The translations under genes were made by a program, and so were the position numbers. Shown here one piece after another: positions 45,835-55,978 of a stretch of 64,000 nt of DNA (positions are counted from its first letter, which is position 1; each line of letters opens with the position of its first letter). Source of the DNA: Flavobacterium jumunjinense (GTDB lineage: Bacteria; Bacteroidota; Bacteroidia; Flavobacteriales; Flavobacteriaceae); NCBI RefSeq assembly GCF_021650975.2, contig NZ_CP091285.1, positions 4,154,001 through 4,218,000 on the forward strand. Direction: 5' to 3'. The notes under the pieces are model-generated. The model was not told the origin of the DNA and did no database searches. It saw nothing but the letters and a program-made list of their open reading frames with translations.

Positions 45835-46764
45835 TTATGGTTTAAGCATGAAATCGTATATTGAATAATGAGGTTGACTTGTTGAAGTGGTATCTAGTAA
45901 TAAAGTAGCGCTATTCGATGTACAAGCAATAATATCTGTATTATTTGAAATCATGTTAGAAGAACTTCCAACAACCCAATTTCTACCACAACAATCATCA
46001 TAAAACAATCCTAATTCTTCGGTTGTAAATGCGGGAACTGCACTTTTATAGGAGTTTTTAGCTACATAGCCACTGCCCGTTCCTGGTAAAGCATATCTAA
46101 ATACATCTCCTCTTCTTGATCCGCAAATATAACTTGTGTTTCCAGAAATGGTAAATAGAAAACCACCTTTAATAATTAATCCGTTATATTGAGGTGTAGG
46201 TCCAACAGGAGCAAATGCTGTACAAATTCCAGTTAGAATATCTACTTTCATAATTTGAGAAGAATTCTCTCTAATTGCATAAAAATCTCCTGTATTTCCA
46301 TCATTTTCAATATCTTGAAGAGGAACAGAAGTAGAAAGCATTACTACTGCAAGTCCAGTTGCAATGTCAACATTTAAAAGTCTTTGCGGAAAATTAGAAT
46401 TTATACCTGTTACGGCTATTGCTTTTCCAGAAATTCCAGGAAAATCACATAATCCTGTTACTCCCATAACAGGAACACCTCCAATATTAATGGAAGATTG
46501 AAATGTATAATCAATTGTTTCTGGACATAAGTCTACATTATAAATGTGGGAAGTTAATCCAGAGGCAACTGGTGATCCGCTACTTCCTGAAAGCACTAAA
46601 GCATAAACGTTTCCACATGCTAATGGAACATTTTCAGCTTTATTTTCTTGTTTGTTATTTTTCTCAGTTTGCATAACATCATTTTCATCTGGAGTTTGAC
46701 ATGACCAAAAAGTAAAAAAAGTACTACTTGCTAAAGCAAGAAAAATTAGGTTAAGATTTTTCAT
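45835..46764 (-). CDS. Lipoprotein, paralogue of 57293-58213
   Basis: 309 aa with a lipoprotein signal (FFTFWSCQTPDEND). The domain is beta-rich and propeller-like, with repeated motifs such as SHIYNVDLCPET, VTGLCDFPGISG, VPLQDIENDGNTG and a paired-Cys loop FYDDCCGRNWVVGSSS. It shares its order of motifs and a C-terminal SQPHYSIYDFMLKP with the gene at 57293-58213, so the two are clear paralogues. Function unknown. It lies just upstream, divergently, from the retron. Confidence 0.85.
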   Translation of the reverse strand: MKNLNLIFLALASSTFFTFWSCQTPDENDVMQTEKNNKQENKAENVPLACGNVYALVLSGSSGSPVASGLTSHIYNVDLCPETIDYTFQSSINIGGVPVMGVTGLCDFPGISGKAIAVTGINSNFPQRLLNVDIATGLAVVMLSTSVPLQDIENDGNTGDFYAIRENSSQIMKVDILTGICTAFAPVGPTPQYNGLIIKGGFLFTISGNTSYICGSRRGDVFRYALPGTGSGYVAKNSYKSAVPAFTTEELGLFYDDCCGRNWVVGSSSNMISNNTDIIACTSNSATLLLDTTSTSQPHYSIYDFMLKP

Positions 46765-47009
46765 GATTTGTTCGTTTTAATTTAAATATTATTAATTTCT
46801 AATACTTAAATTTAGTCATAAATTCTATCTATCAAGACAAAAAAAGGCACATAAAACCATTAAATACAATGTTTTATGATTTTTTATATAAATACTATAC
46901 TTCATTTTAACAAAAGATAAAAGTTAACTATAAAGCCCGTTAAATCAAAATCTCAATATTTTAACTTTTTTTATCTTAAAATATTTAAAAAAATTATTAA
47001 GTTTGTTAC
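46765..47009. other. Intergenic region before the retron
   Basis: AT-rich, no ORF. It should carry promoters for the lipoprotein (minus) and the retron RNA (plus); no clear -33/-7 pair could be fixed. Confidence 0.4.
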
Positions 47010-47229
47010 AAGTTTAAGAAAAACCTTGCTTTTCTTTTTTAAAGAAAAAGATGATGTTTCGTCATCGAAGTACAATTATTTGACATTCAGCACTACTTCT
47101 ATCTATTGGATGAGAAAGGGTACTATACGTACAGTTTCGGTTCCGCCTCCACGAGATTAACTGTACGTATAGTACCCTTTCTCTGGAGTTGATAGACATA
47201 GTCCTTAGAAAATACGAAGGTTTAAACTT
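47010..47229 (+). ncRNA. Retron msr-msd RNA
   Basis: a1 (47010-47027, AAGTTTAA-gaaaa-ACCTT) pairs with a2 (47217-47229, AAGGTTTAAACTT), leaving a 5-nt bulge. Inside are an msr hairpin GATGA-TGTTTCG-TCATC (47051-47067 approx.), an upstream A/U-rich hairpin, and the msd: a perfect 25-bp stem (47112-47136 with 47159-47183) capped by a 22-nt loop. The RT start lies 45 bp after a2. This is the standard retron order msr-msd-ret. The branching G is not certain. Confidence 0.85.
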
Positions 47230-47274
47230 TAGCCCTATTGTAATGATAGGGCTTTTTAATGTAAAAAAAGATTC

Positions 47275-48795
47275 TTGAATATGTCTGAAAAGCTGAGTAA
47301 ACAACAAATTTATGATAGAATAAAAGCTACTTCAAAAGATAGCTACATATTAGAAGAAATGCAACGCTTAGGTTTTTGGCAATCTGGTGCTGAACCAAGC
47401 CTTTCTGAAATTCTTATTCAACAAGAAACTACAATTCAGAAAGAGCTTAATGCGCTCTTAGCACAAGATAAAAAATTCCAAAACAAGGAAGCTATGCTTG
47501 TAGAAATGCGTAAAGCACGCATGAAAGCAGCAAAAGAAAGGCGTGTTGAAACACTACAAAAAAGAGAACAACTTAAAATTGAGAAAGCACAAAAATGGAA
47601 ACTTACTCAAGAAAAAGAAATTATCTATTTAGGAGATCAAGTTTCAAAAGGCTTAAACATTCAAGAAACAAATGCTGCTCTTTTAGATAACTACAACTTA
47701 CCCGTTTTTGAAGACGTACTTGCATTGGCTCAAAGTATGCAAATCGATTTAAAAGCTTTGCAATATTTAGCCTATCATAGAAGTGTTTCTAAAATTCATC
47801 ATTATCATACTTTTGAAGTCTCTAAAAAATCAGGTGGAAAAAGAAAAATTTCAACTCCAAAACCTAAATTAAAGGAACTACAAAATTGGATTTTAGAAAA
47901 CATACTTCATAAAATCCCACATACAGATGAAGCTCATGGTTTCATTAAAAAGCGTTCCATAGTTACAAATGCAAAACCTCATCTTGAAAAAGATATTGTA
48001 ATTAATATCGATTTAAAAGATTTCTTCCCAACAATAACACATAAAAGAGTGAAAGGTTTATTCCATAAAATGGGGTATTCTGAACAGATTGCAACTATCT
48101 TGAGTCTTTTATGCACCTATTCAGAAGTGGATGAGATTGATTTAGATGGTGTTACCTATTATGTACAATCTGGTGAACGAAAACTTCCGCAAGGAGCTCC
48201 AACAAGTCCTGCAATAAGCAATATGATTGTTTATAAAATGGATAAAAAAATTAGTGGATTAGCAAAAAAGTTGAACTTTACCTATACACGCTATGCAGAC
48301 GACATGACTTTTTCTACTTCTAATGAAAATGCATTGAATGTTTCTCGTTTGTTATACTTTATTAAAAAGATAATAACTTCAGAAGGCTTTATAATCCATC
48401 CCGATAAAATACATATCATGCGAAATGGTATGCAGAAAAAAGTAACCGGTGTTGTTGTTAATAAAAAATTGAATGTTGATCGTTTACAGTTAAGAAAATT
48501 CCGTGCCGTATTGCATAATATTAATCAAAATGGATGGAAAGATCAACAGTGGGGAAAAGCAATTCATCTAATAAATGCAGTTGAAGGTTATATCAATTAT
48601 GTTGCAATGGTAAATCCCGAAAAAGGAGCACAATTCAAAAAAAGCCTTGTTGCAATTATTAGCAAACACGGTAAACCAGAAATTGAAAAACCAACTCCTA
48701 TTGAAAAAGAAAAACTAATAGTACCTCCAGTTCTTGAAGAACCTAAAACAATAGTAGAAGATCAAAAACCAGGAAACTGGTGGAATATCTTTTAA
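47275..48795 (+). CDS. Retron reverse transcriptase
   Basis: 506 aa. An unusual charged, coiled N-terminal extension (about 1-150) precedes the RT domain: NAKPH at about 232 (retron NAxxH), INIDLKDFFPTI, LPQGAPTSPAISN, RYADDMTFS with YADD at 340-343, and KKVTGVVVNKK at about 388 (retron VTG). These motifs mark it as a retron RT that reverse-transcribes the upstream RNA into msDNA. The C-terminal tail is Pro/Glu-rich and ends WWNIF. It is 19 bp from the WGR gene and heads a three-gene operon. Confidence 0.95.
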   Translation: MNMSEKLSKQQIYDRIKATSKDSYILEEMQRLGFWQSGAEPSLSEILIQQETTIQKELNALLAQDKKFQNKEAMLVEMRKARMKAAKERRVETLQKREQLKIEKAQKWKLTQEKEIIYLGDQVSKGLNIQETNAALLDNYNLPVFEDVLALAQSMQIDLKALQYLAYHRSVSKIHHYHTFEVSKKSGGKRKISTPKPKLKELQNWILENILHKIPHTDEAHGFIKKRSIVTNAKPHLEKDIVINIDLKDFFPTITHKRVKGLFHKMGYSEQIATILSLLCTYSEVDEIDLDGVTYYVQSGERKLPQGAPTSPAISNMIVYKMDKKISGLAKKLNFTYTRYADDMTFSTSNENALNVSRLLYFIKKIITSEGFIIHPDKIHIMRNGMQKKVTGVVVNKKLNVDRLQLRKFRAVLHNINQNGWKDQQWGKAIHLINAVEGYINYVAMVNPEKGAQFKKSLVAIISKHGKPEIEKPTPIEKEKLIVPPVLEEPKTIVEDQKPGNWWNIF

Positions 48796-48814
48796 TAAAT
48801 ACGCCTTATATATT

Positions 48815-51800
48815 ATGAAATTAATTAAACAAATTAAACTTTTCTATAAGGAAGGAAACTCAGACAAAGTCTATGAAATTGACCTATGTAGTATTGATGC
48901 TACACAATATGTTGTAAATTTTAGATATGGAAGAAGAGGAAGCGTACTTAAAGAAGGAACAAAAACACCTGAATATGTTACTTTAGAAAAAGCAGAAGTG
49001 CTTTTCAATAAATTAGAACACGAAAAAACAAGTAAAGGTTATGCGTCTGAAGTGGAGACATTAATTGACCTTCCTTCGTTAGAAAGTGTTGCTCCAGATA
49101 CTATTCAAGGTGTTGTTTTGCAACGATTGGAAGATGCTGTCCTTAACAAACAATCATTCAACACACAATGGAAAACCAGCAGAGTTATTTGGAAAGCAGG
49201 TCTTTTAAATATGCAATCGGCTATTCCATATATTATAAAATTAACTTCTAAAGGAGATGATTTACAAGCTTATTCTTCACTTTGGGCTTTAATTCAACTA
49301 AAATCGACAACAGCAGAAGCTGTTTTCAAATCGTATGCTTCAAAAGGGAAACAAAAAGAGTATTTAAAAAATATTGCTAACGAAGGTTTGCTTACAATAT
49401 TGAAAGATAAACCGCTAGAAGATCAGCTTTTAGAATTATTAAAAACGGTTCCGCAAGAAGTGCGTTATTATATCGATAAAAAAGATTATGATGGACTAAT
49501 TGATTTCTTAAAAGAGGCTTTAGAAAAAAAATCCATTACCTATTTAACCACTTTATATCTGATTGGAAAATTCGACAAACAATTGAATGAAATTGTTCAG
49601 TTTTTATTAGAAGTTATCCCTTTCAGACCTCCATTTTTCAAACATGTAAGAGCTATATATAAATTGGCACATATTCGAAATGATGCCGAAACAATTGGTA
49701 TACTTTCCTATCGTTTTGAAAATGAAAAACCAATGTTCAAGAGAACCGTTTCATTAGATGATGAATACTATAACAGTCAATATGTTGAAAGTATAGGAGA
49801 ACACGTAAATATTGGAAAAGAACTAAAAGGACAACATAGTAAAATTGCTTTTTCAAACTTTACTAAAAACTATTTTCAAAAACATTCATTACGTTTTTTA
49901 AAACAATTACATCAAGAAGAAGATGCTAAAAGCTATTTAAAATTTGCTACAGCTATTCTTTTAAAATACGATGAAAATGATTACTCTAAAGCAAGAAAAT
50001 CACCATTAAGTGATTATGGTCAATATGATTATAATAGCAAGCGCTATCTATTTACCCTTGTTGATTATCCAGAATGTTCAAACTTAGTTTTGCTTTCCAC
50101 AATACTTTTTGGTAATGATACTTCACGTATTTTAACACCTAAACTACAATACATATTAGGACAAGAAATTGTTTCTTGCAAAGGTTATTTTTACAACGAA
50201 AACGATTCAAAAAAAGAAGGAAGTACTCCTAAAGAAAGCACAAGAAATACAGAAAGTTCAGATTCAATTTTTGATAGTGCTAAAAAAATATTTTCAACAT
50301 TTTTCGGTAAAAAAGAAGTCGAAAAAGAAACAGTTTCTCCAATTATAGAAGAAACCAAGCCAACTGTAGTTGAAAAAAGTAATCGTCTAGAACTTTTTCC
50401 AGAACATTGGGATGCTTTTCCAGAAGCTTATATTTCCCTTTTAATGGAAGCAGAAATGAATATCATTCATCAATTTGCTTATAAAAACCTTTCCGAAAGA
50501 AGTGATTTTTCAACATTGATACGTCAATTTGAAGAACAAGATATCCTTCATCTTCTAAATCGTAATTATACATTACCGAATAAACTAGGCTATGACACCT
50601 TACATTTAAAGAAAGACGAACTAGCGAAACAAATTATTTTTGTAACTGATGTTCTAGACTCTAATACAGAAAATGCAAGAGAATGGGCAAAGCAAATAAT
50701 TACAAGCAATACAAGTGCTTTTCAAAACGACATTGAATGCATTGTTAAACTTATTTTTAATACCGTTCCTGACTTAAACGATTGGATTTCGAAAACGCTA
50801 ACTAATTTCTATTTTTCAGAAGATAAACTAAAAGCAGTTACAGGAAAAGTTATCGTTGCTTTATTAGGTCTTGAAGAGAATGTAGCAAATAATCAATTAG
50901 CTACAACAGTTATTAATAGGTTGAATCTAATTGCATCAAAACAATTAGAGCAATTAAGTTGGGATATTGTTGCGCATTTAATATCATCCGATTTAAAGAC
51001 AAATAATTTACTAGCAAGTTCCATTTTGCTTTTAAAATCTAAAAAAGTAGATCCAAAAGAAATTCCATTTTCAATTACAACACTCTTCCTCGAAGATTCG
51101 AGTGAAGAAATTAGAAAAAACGGCATTCAACTTCTAAACAATTATCCAAAAGAATTCCTTGCCGAGCATATTGATTCATTATTTATATTACTTCAAAATC
51201 CATACAAAGAAGTTATTGATTGCGTTTTAAATCGTTTGACTATTTTTGATGGAACAAATGAAGAAAATGTTGTTATTAAGAAAATTGCCTATGGATTAAT
51301 TCGTAAAGAAAGTATCGAAGGGGCTCACCTTCTTTTTAAACAATTCATTCTAAATAAAGATAATTCAAAATGGAATACTGCTTTTGAACCAAGAGACATC
51401 ATCAAATTGGTTCATGCCAACTATAGAAATAGTCAATTGACGGGTTATGAAATTTTAACGAAATATTCTCGTAAAGAGGAATTTACCATTCGTCAGGTTA
51501 TTTCATTAGGAAGCCATGAAATCTTAGCCATTAGGCAATGGTGTTGGAATTATTTTACAGCACAAAAAGAACGAATCCGAACCGAAAGGAATGCCGCTTT
51601 GAGTATTTTAGATACCACTTGGGACGATACTCGAACCTTTGCTTTCCATTTCTTTAAAACACAGTTTGAAGCCTCCGATTGGGATTTAGATTGTTTAATT
51701 GGCATTGTTGATTCTGTTTTACCAGAAGTGGAACAATTTGGAAAAGAAATGATAACACAACATTTCAATCCGAATGATGGTGTGGTTTATTTAACAAAAC

Positions 51801-52135
51801 TAAGCCAGCATCCAAGTGCAAATATTCAGTTCTTTGTCACTAATTATTTAAAGACCTACGCTTCCGATAATGTTGCTAAATTGCAAGAATTAGATTTCTA
51901 TTTCCGCTCTGTATTAACAAGAGTGCATAAAGGAAGAATTGCCAAACAACGTGTGTATCAATTTTTACAAGAAGAAGGAAAAAAATCAGAAACAGCAGCA
52001 CTTTTTGTTTCAAATATTATCGATGACATTTCTGCTACAGTTTCCATTCAAGACAAAGCAAATTGTATCGCAATCTTAACCGATTTAAAACGTCTTTATT
52101 CAAATTTGAATACGCACCTAATCCTAAAAAACTAA
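48815..52135 (+). CDS. Retron accessory: WGR plus ARM/HEAT-like repeat protein
   Basis: 1106 aa. Residues 1-80 form a WGR domain (VVNFRYGRRGSVLKEGT), a nucleic-acid-binding module also found in PARPs and MolR-type proteins. The rest is a long alpha-helical repeat (ARM/HEAT-like), with a low-complexity linker at about 470-525 and helical repeats to the end. No nuclease motif seen. The next gene begins 3 bp after its stop, so the three genes are co-translated. In known retron classifications an ARM protein with a WHSWIM protein is one accessory type (I recall type XIII); here the ARM protein also carries WGR. Confidence 0.85.
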   Translation: MKLIKQIKLFYKEGNSDKVYEIDLCSIDATQYVVNFRYGRRGSVLKEGTKTPEYVTLEKAEVLFNKLEHEKTSKGYASEVETLIDLPSLESVAPDTIQGVVLQRLEDAVLNKQSFNTQWKTSRVIWKAGLLNMQSAIPYIIKLTSKGDDLQAYSSLWALIQLKSTTAEAVFKSYASKGKQKEYLKNIANEGLLTILKDKPLEDQLLELLKTVPQEVRYYIDKKDYDGLIDFLKEALEKKSITYLTTLYLIGKFDKQLNEIVQFLLEVIPFRPPFFKHVRAIYKLAHIRNDAETIGILSYRFENEKPMFKRTVSLDDEYYNSQYVESIGEHVNIGKELKGQHSKIAFSNFTKNYFQKHSLRFLKQLHQEEDAKSYLKFATAILLKYDENDYSKARKSPLSDYGQYDYNSKRYLFTLVDYPECSNLVLLSTILFGNDTSRILTPKLQYILGQEIVSCKGYFYNENDSKKEGSTPKESTRNTESSDSIFDSAKKIFSTFFGKKEVEKETVSPIIEETKPTVVEKSNRLELFPEHWDAFPEAYISLLMEAEMNIIHQFAYKNLSERSDFSTLIRQFEEQDILHLLNRNYTLPNKLGYDTLHLKKDELAKQIIFVTDVLDSNTENAREWAKQIITSNTSAFQNDIECIVKLIFNTVPDLNDWISKTLTNFYFSEDKLKAVTGKVIVALLGLEENVANNQLATTVINRLNLIASKQLEQLSWDIVAHLISSDLKTNNLLASSILLLKSKKVDPKEIPFSITTLFLEDSSEEIRKNGIQLLNNYPKEFLAEHIDSLFILLQNPYKEVIDCVLNRLTIFDGTNEENVVIKKIAYGLIRKESIEGAHLLFKQFILNKDNSKWNTAFEPRDIIKLVHANYRNSQLTGYEILTKYSRKEEFTIRQVISLGSHEILAIRQWCWNYFTAQKERIRTERNAALSILDTTWDDTRTFAFHFFKTQFEASDWDLDCLIGIVDSVLPEVEQFGKEMITQHFNPNDGVVYLTKLSQHPSANIQFFVTNYLKTYASDNVAKLQELDFYFRSVLTRVHKGRIAKQRVYQFLQEEGKKSETAALFVSNIIDDISATVSIQDKANCIAILTDLKRLYSNLNTHLILKN

Positions 52136-52138
52136 GTT

Positions 52139-53776
52139 ATGTTATTTGATTATAAATATAGCGGAAGCACAAGTGTTAAAAACACCACAAAGCAAACAGG
52201 GATTAGTTTTTCTCCTGACACATTAAGAGAACCTACCTTTTTTGTAGGTAAACTAAATAAGAAAATTGCCTTTAGAGAAGCCATCTCTGCATTGCATGAT
52301 GTGGTTATTTCCGATTTGCGTTTTCAACCGAAAGATAAAGAAGAGTATAAAGCTTGGGCTGCGGAACAAGAAAAAATTTGGTTGAGCGAATACATGGCCG
52401 ATTTTCAAATTGAAACGGTTCGAAATCGCATTCAAGAGTTAAAAGACCAATTGCATACGGTTTATAAAGAAAAAAGTCTCGTTATGGGGCCTTTTAATAA
52501 AGCAAAATCCGCCTATTTTGATTATTTATATAAGAATGACAAAGACGCTTGGTTTGTTCTTGATCCTGTGATTACTGTTCATCCTGATGAAGTTTTCTTT
52601 GAATGTTTCAGTAAAGATGAATCTTCCTATGGAAAGCTGAGTTGCAATTATAATGTTTTCTCTGAAATTAATGAATTCAAATGCGGAACAACTAATATTG
52701 ATTATTCGCAAGGCTTATATAATGAGTTTCAAAAAATAAGAGAGTATAAAGATACCGAATTCAAGATTGACCCTTCTGGTTTTGAAGCTAAAACAACCAA
52801 TGAAGAAGTCTATAAAGAAGTAAAGATTGATTTGCCCGATTCTTGGGTTAGAGGTTTTTTACAAGTAAGTTCTGCTATGACATTGCCTGCAACCGTTTTA
52901 GATTTGCATCCAATGGATATATATAGCTTGTGTCAATTTTTACGTCGTTTTAAAGAGAAAAAAGGACCAAGAGCTTTACGCTTCATTTTAGAACCAGACC
53001 AACCTATTAAAGCTGTTTTTGAACCTTGGCATGAAGAAATAATTTTTCATCGTTCTATTTTTCAAGGCAATACAGCCAAAACTATTCGAATTTGGGGAAG
53101 AAGACGCTTACTTATTTTAGAACGTTTAATTCCAATTGCTAAAAACTTTAAAGTCGTTTTATTGGGTTCTGGATTACCTTCTTTCTTCATTGCCGATTTA
53201 GGAGATATGTCCTATACTCTTGGACTTTCTGGATGGACCAACAATGATTGGAGTACGGCTGGAAATTTCGATTTAATGGCACCACGTAGTAACGTTGATT
53301 TGTTTACGCAAGAAAAAGTATTCGACGCATTAAAAACAAATTGGTTTGATACCTCAGCTAACTTAGCACAAAAATTAAACTTAGATCCTTCTGTGGTTTC
53401 AGCATCTTTAACTGCCTATACACAAGCAGGTCGTGTTATTTACGATTTGAATCTTGGTGTGTATCGCGTTCGTGAACTAACACAAGAACCTTTAGACATG
53501 AAAAGTCTGAGTTTTGCTAGTCCACAAGAAGAAGTTGCAAATCAATATATTACGGATAATCGTGTGAAAATTACAACAGATATTAAAGCTGATACGTTAC
53601 ATATTAAAGGAAAAGTAAAAGATAAAAATTATAATTTCAACACACTTGCCGTCTTAGACAAAGACAATCGTTTAATTGAAGGTTATTGTGAATGTTCTTT
53701 TTATAGTGCCAATAAATTACAAAAAGGCCCTTGTGAGCATATTTTAGCAACACGAATGGCATTGCATTCAAAATAA
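52139..53776 (+). CDS. Retron accessory: winged-helix / SWIM zinc-finger protein
   Basis: 545 aa. The long N-terminal part (1-380) has no clear family. A winged-helix-like segment (about 395-450, TSANLAQKLNLDPSVVSAS then GRVIYDLNLGVYRV) is followed by a C-terminal SWIM zinc finger: CECSF (about 517), a 10-residue gap and CEHILATRMA with the Cys-His pair. SWIM domains bind DNA or protein. It matches the WHSWIM component of certain retrons. It lies 3 bp after the WGR/ARM gene. Confidence 0.85.
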   Translation: MLFDYKYSGSTSVKNTTKQTGISFSPDTLREPTFFVGKLNKKIAFREAISALHDVVISDLRFQPKDKEEYKAWAAEQEKIWLSEYMADFQIETVRNRIQELKDQLHTVYKEKSLVMGPFNKAKSAYFDYLYKNDKDAWFVLDPVITVHPDEVFFECFSKDESSYGKLSCNYNVFSEINEFKCGTTNIDYSQGLYNEFQKIREYKDTEFKIDPSGFEAKTTNEEVYKEVKIDLPDSWVRGFLQVSSAMTLPATVLDLHPMDIYSLCQFLRRFKEKKGPRALRFILEPDQPIKAVFEPWHEEIIFHRSIFQGNTAKTIRIWGRRRLLILERLIPIAKNFKVVLLGSGLPSFFIADLGDMSYTLGLSGWTNNDWSTAGNFDLMAPRSNVDLFTQEKVFDALKTNWFDTSANLAQKLNLDPSVVSASLTAYTQAGRVIYDLNLGVYRVRELTQEPLDMKSLSFASPQEEVANQYITDNRVKITTDIKADTLHIKGKVKDKNYNFNTLAVLDKDNRLIEGYCECSFYSANKLQKGPCEHILATRMALHSK

Positions 53777-53826
53777 AGAATATAAGAGAAAATTAGTTTT
53801 TTACAATTTATCCATTTAAATTCTTT

Positions 53827-53852
53827 CAAAATTGAAATACTTTTCAATTTTG
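53827..53852 (+). terminator. Hairpin after the retron operon
   Basis: 11-bp stem CAAAATTGAAA/TTTCAATTTTG with a short loop, 50 bp past the SWIM gene stop. The T tract after it is poor, so termination is only likely. Confidence 0.4.
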
Positions 53853-53883
53853 TAATGAAGTATTTTATACTTTTGCCGTTTTA

Positions 53884-54041
53884 TACCAGTTGTGATTTGA
53901 ATTTACTGTAAAAGAAAATGATGCTTTTTTTCTTGATATGAAATAGAAAATCTAAGCATAGTATCGCTAAGTTTTTATTATATATTGAAATAGCGAGGAA
54001 AAAAGGGGGTTTTATTCCAGTAAATTCAAGTGATAAATGGT
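53884..54041. repeat. MITE-like element, copy 3 (158 bp)
   Basis: Same ends and interior as 8612-8770 and 13324-13483. It lies between the retron and the U32 gene. Confidence 0.8.
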
Positions 54042-54087
54042 TTTATATCTTTTTATTAAATAAATCATACTACAATCCTTTAATTGT

Positions 54088-55965
54088 ATGAAAAAGAAAG
54101 TTGAGATTTTGGCTCCTGCCAAAAATTTGGTTCAAGGAATTGCGGCTATTAATGCTGGTGCAGATGCTGTATATATTGGTGCTCCCTTATTTGGTGCAAG
54201 AACAAATGCTACCAATTCTGTAGAAGATATTGCAGAAATGGTTACCTATGCGCATTTATTTAAAGCACAAGTTTTTGTAGTTTTAAATACTATCTTATAT
54301 CCAAACGAATTAGAACCTTGCCGAAAATTAATTCATGAACTATATGATATTGGTGTCGATGCATTAATCATACAAGATATGTCTATTATGGAAATGGACA
54401 TTCCTCCTATTGTTCTTCATGCCAGTACACAAGCCAACAATAGAGACCCAAAACATGTGAAGTTTCTAAAAGATGCTGGAATTCAACGTGTGGTTTTGGC
54501 TAGAGAATTAAATTTAGATCAAATTCGAGAAATTCATGAAGCATCTGATGTAGAGTTAGAATTTTTTGTTTCTGGTGCGCTTTGCGTTTCTTTTAGTGGT
54601 AATTGCTATATGAGTATTGCAGGTGGAGAACGTAGTGCCAACAGAGGATCTTGTGCGCAAAACTGTCGTCTTCCTTATAATTTAACCGATGGAACAGGTG
54701 CTACTTTACTTTCAAATAGTCATTTATTATCTATTAAAGATTTAGATTTAAGCGATCAATTGCCTAATTTGATTGAAGCAGGTATTACTTCTTTCAAAAT
54801 TGAAGGTCGTTTGAAAGACGTGGTTTATGTAAAAAACAACACTTCGTTTTTAAGAAAGAAACTAGATGCTTTTCTAGAAAACAATGAACACTTTCAAAAA
54901 GCATCTTCAGGTAGAACTTTCTATAATTTTGAAGCCGAAATGGATCGTAGTTTTAACAGAGGTTACACCGATTATTTCGTAAACAAACGTAAGGAAAAAA
55001 TAGGTAACTGGGAAAGTCCAAAATCGCAAGGACAAATTATTGGAAAGCTAATTGAAATTAAAGCCAATGGTTATGTTATTGAAAATTATGAAAAACTAAA
55101 CAATGGTGATGGTCTTTACTTTATTAATGAAGCGGGTGAAGCCGACGGAACGCAAGTAAACATCATTATAAACAATATTGTTGTACCCAATACTTTCAAA
55201 CCTTTACCAATTGGTACAAAGATTTATAGAAATTCAGATGCTGAGTTTAACAAATTAGTAGAAAAAGAAAATAGTGTGGTTCGAAAAATTGGCGTTTCTT
55301 TAAACTTCTTTGAAACACCAGACGGTTTCCAATTGGTTGCTGTAGATGAAGACGGACATACAAGTTCTGCTACTTTAGCTATTCTAAAAGAAGTAGCTAA
55401 AAATGATGCTTCTACTATTCCAAATATTAAAACGAATCTTTCTAAAACTGGAAATACCCCTTTCATTGTAGACGAAATTTCGATTGATTTTTCAAACAAT
55501 TGGTTTTTACCTATTTCCAAAGTAAACGAAGTTAGAAGAGAAACTTTAGAACAGTTAATCGATATTCGTGTAAATGAATATCATAGAGAAGAATTTCAAA
55601 TTACAAAAACAGATCATCCTTATCCTGTAGAGGTATTAGATTTCACCTACAATGTTTCCAATCATCTGGCGAGACAATTTTACAAACGTCATGGTGTAAA
55701 AGAAATTGAAAAGGCTTTCGAATTGCAATGGGATCCTGGAAAAGCAAGAGTTATGGTTACCAAATATTGCGTAAAATATGAATTGGGTAAATGTGCTCGT
55801 TTTCAACGTGATACTATGGGCGAAAAACTGGTAGAACCATTAACGTTAACACATGGTGAAAATGCATACAAATTGAAATTTAATTGCAAACCTTGTGAAA
55901 TGGAAATCTGGGAAAAAGATGCCGAATTAGAATTTGTTGATGAAGATGAACAATTGTCGCGTTAA
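54088..55965 (+). CDS. U32 family protein (RlhA/TrhP-like RNA hydroxylation)
   Basis: 625 aa. ILAPAKNLVQGIAAINAGAD, AVYIGAPLFGAR, VLHASTQANN, VSGALCVSFSGNC, GSCAQNCRLPY and FKIEGRLKD match the peptidase U32/collagenase-like family. These members are not proteases in practice: E. coli RlhA hydroxylates 23S rRNA C2501 and TrhP makes ho5U34 in tRNA. The C-terminal Cys cluster (CVKYELGKCARF, NCKPCEMEIW) fits an iron-sulfur site. Its length is nearer RlhA than the shorter TrhP. Single gene with a MITE upstream. Confidence 0.88.
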   Translation: MKKKVEILAPAKNLVQGIAAINAGADAVYIGAPLFGARTNATNSVEDIAEMVTYAHLFKAQVFVVLNTILYPNELEPCRKLIHELYDIGVDALIIQDMSIMEMDIPPIVLHASTQANNRDPKHVKFLKDAGIQRVVLARELNLDQIREIHEASDVELEFFVSGALCVSFSGNCYMSIAGGERSANRGSCAQNCRLPYNLTDGTGATLLSNSHLLSIKDLDLSDQLPNLIEAGITSFKIEGRLKDVVYVKNNTSFLRKKLDAFLENNEHFQKASSGRTFYNFEAEMDRSFNRGYTDYFVNKRKEKIGNWESPKSQGQIIGKLIEIKANGYVIENYEKLNNGDGLYFINEAGEADGTQVNIIINNIVVPNTFKPLPIGTKIYRNSDAEFNKLVEKENSVVRKIGVSLNFFETPDGFQLVAVDEDGHTSSATLAILKEVAKNDASTIPNIKTNLSKTGNTPFIVDEISIDFSNNWFLPISKVNEVRRETLEQLIDIRVNEYHREEFQITKTDHPYPVEVLDFTYNVSNHLARQFYKRHGVKEIEKAFELQWDPGKARVMVTKYCVKYELGKCARFQRDTMGEKLVEPLTLTHGENAYKLKFNCKPCEMEIWEKDAELEFVDEDEQLSR

Positions 55966-55978
55966 AAAATAAGTGATT

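Noticed and set aside
47062..47307. 81-aa minus ORF over the retron RNA
   Set aside because: It is antisense to the msd hairpin and RT start; the structure explains the open frame.
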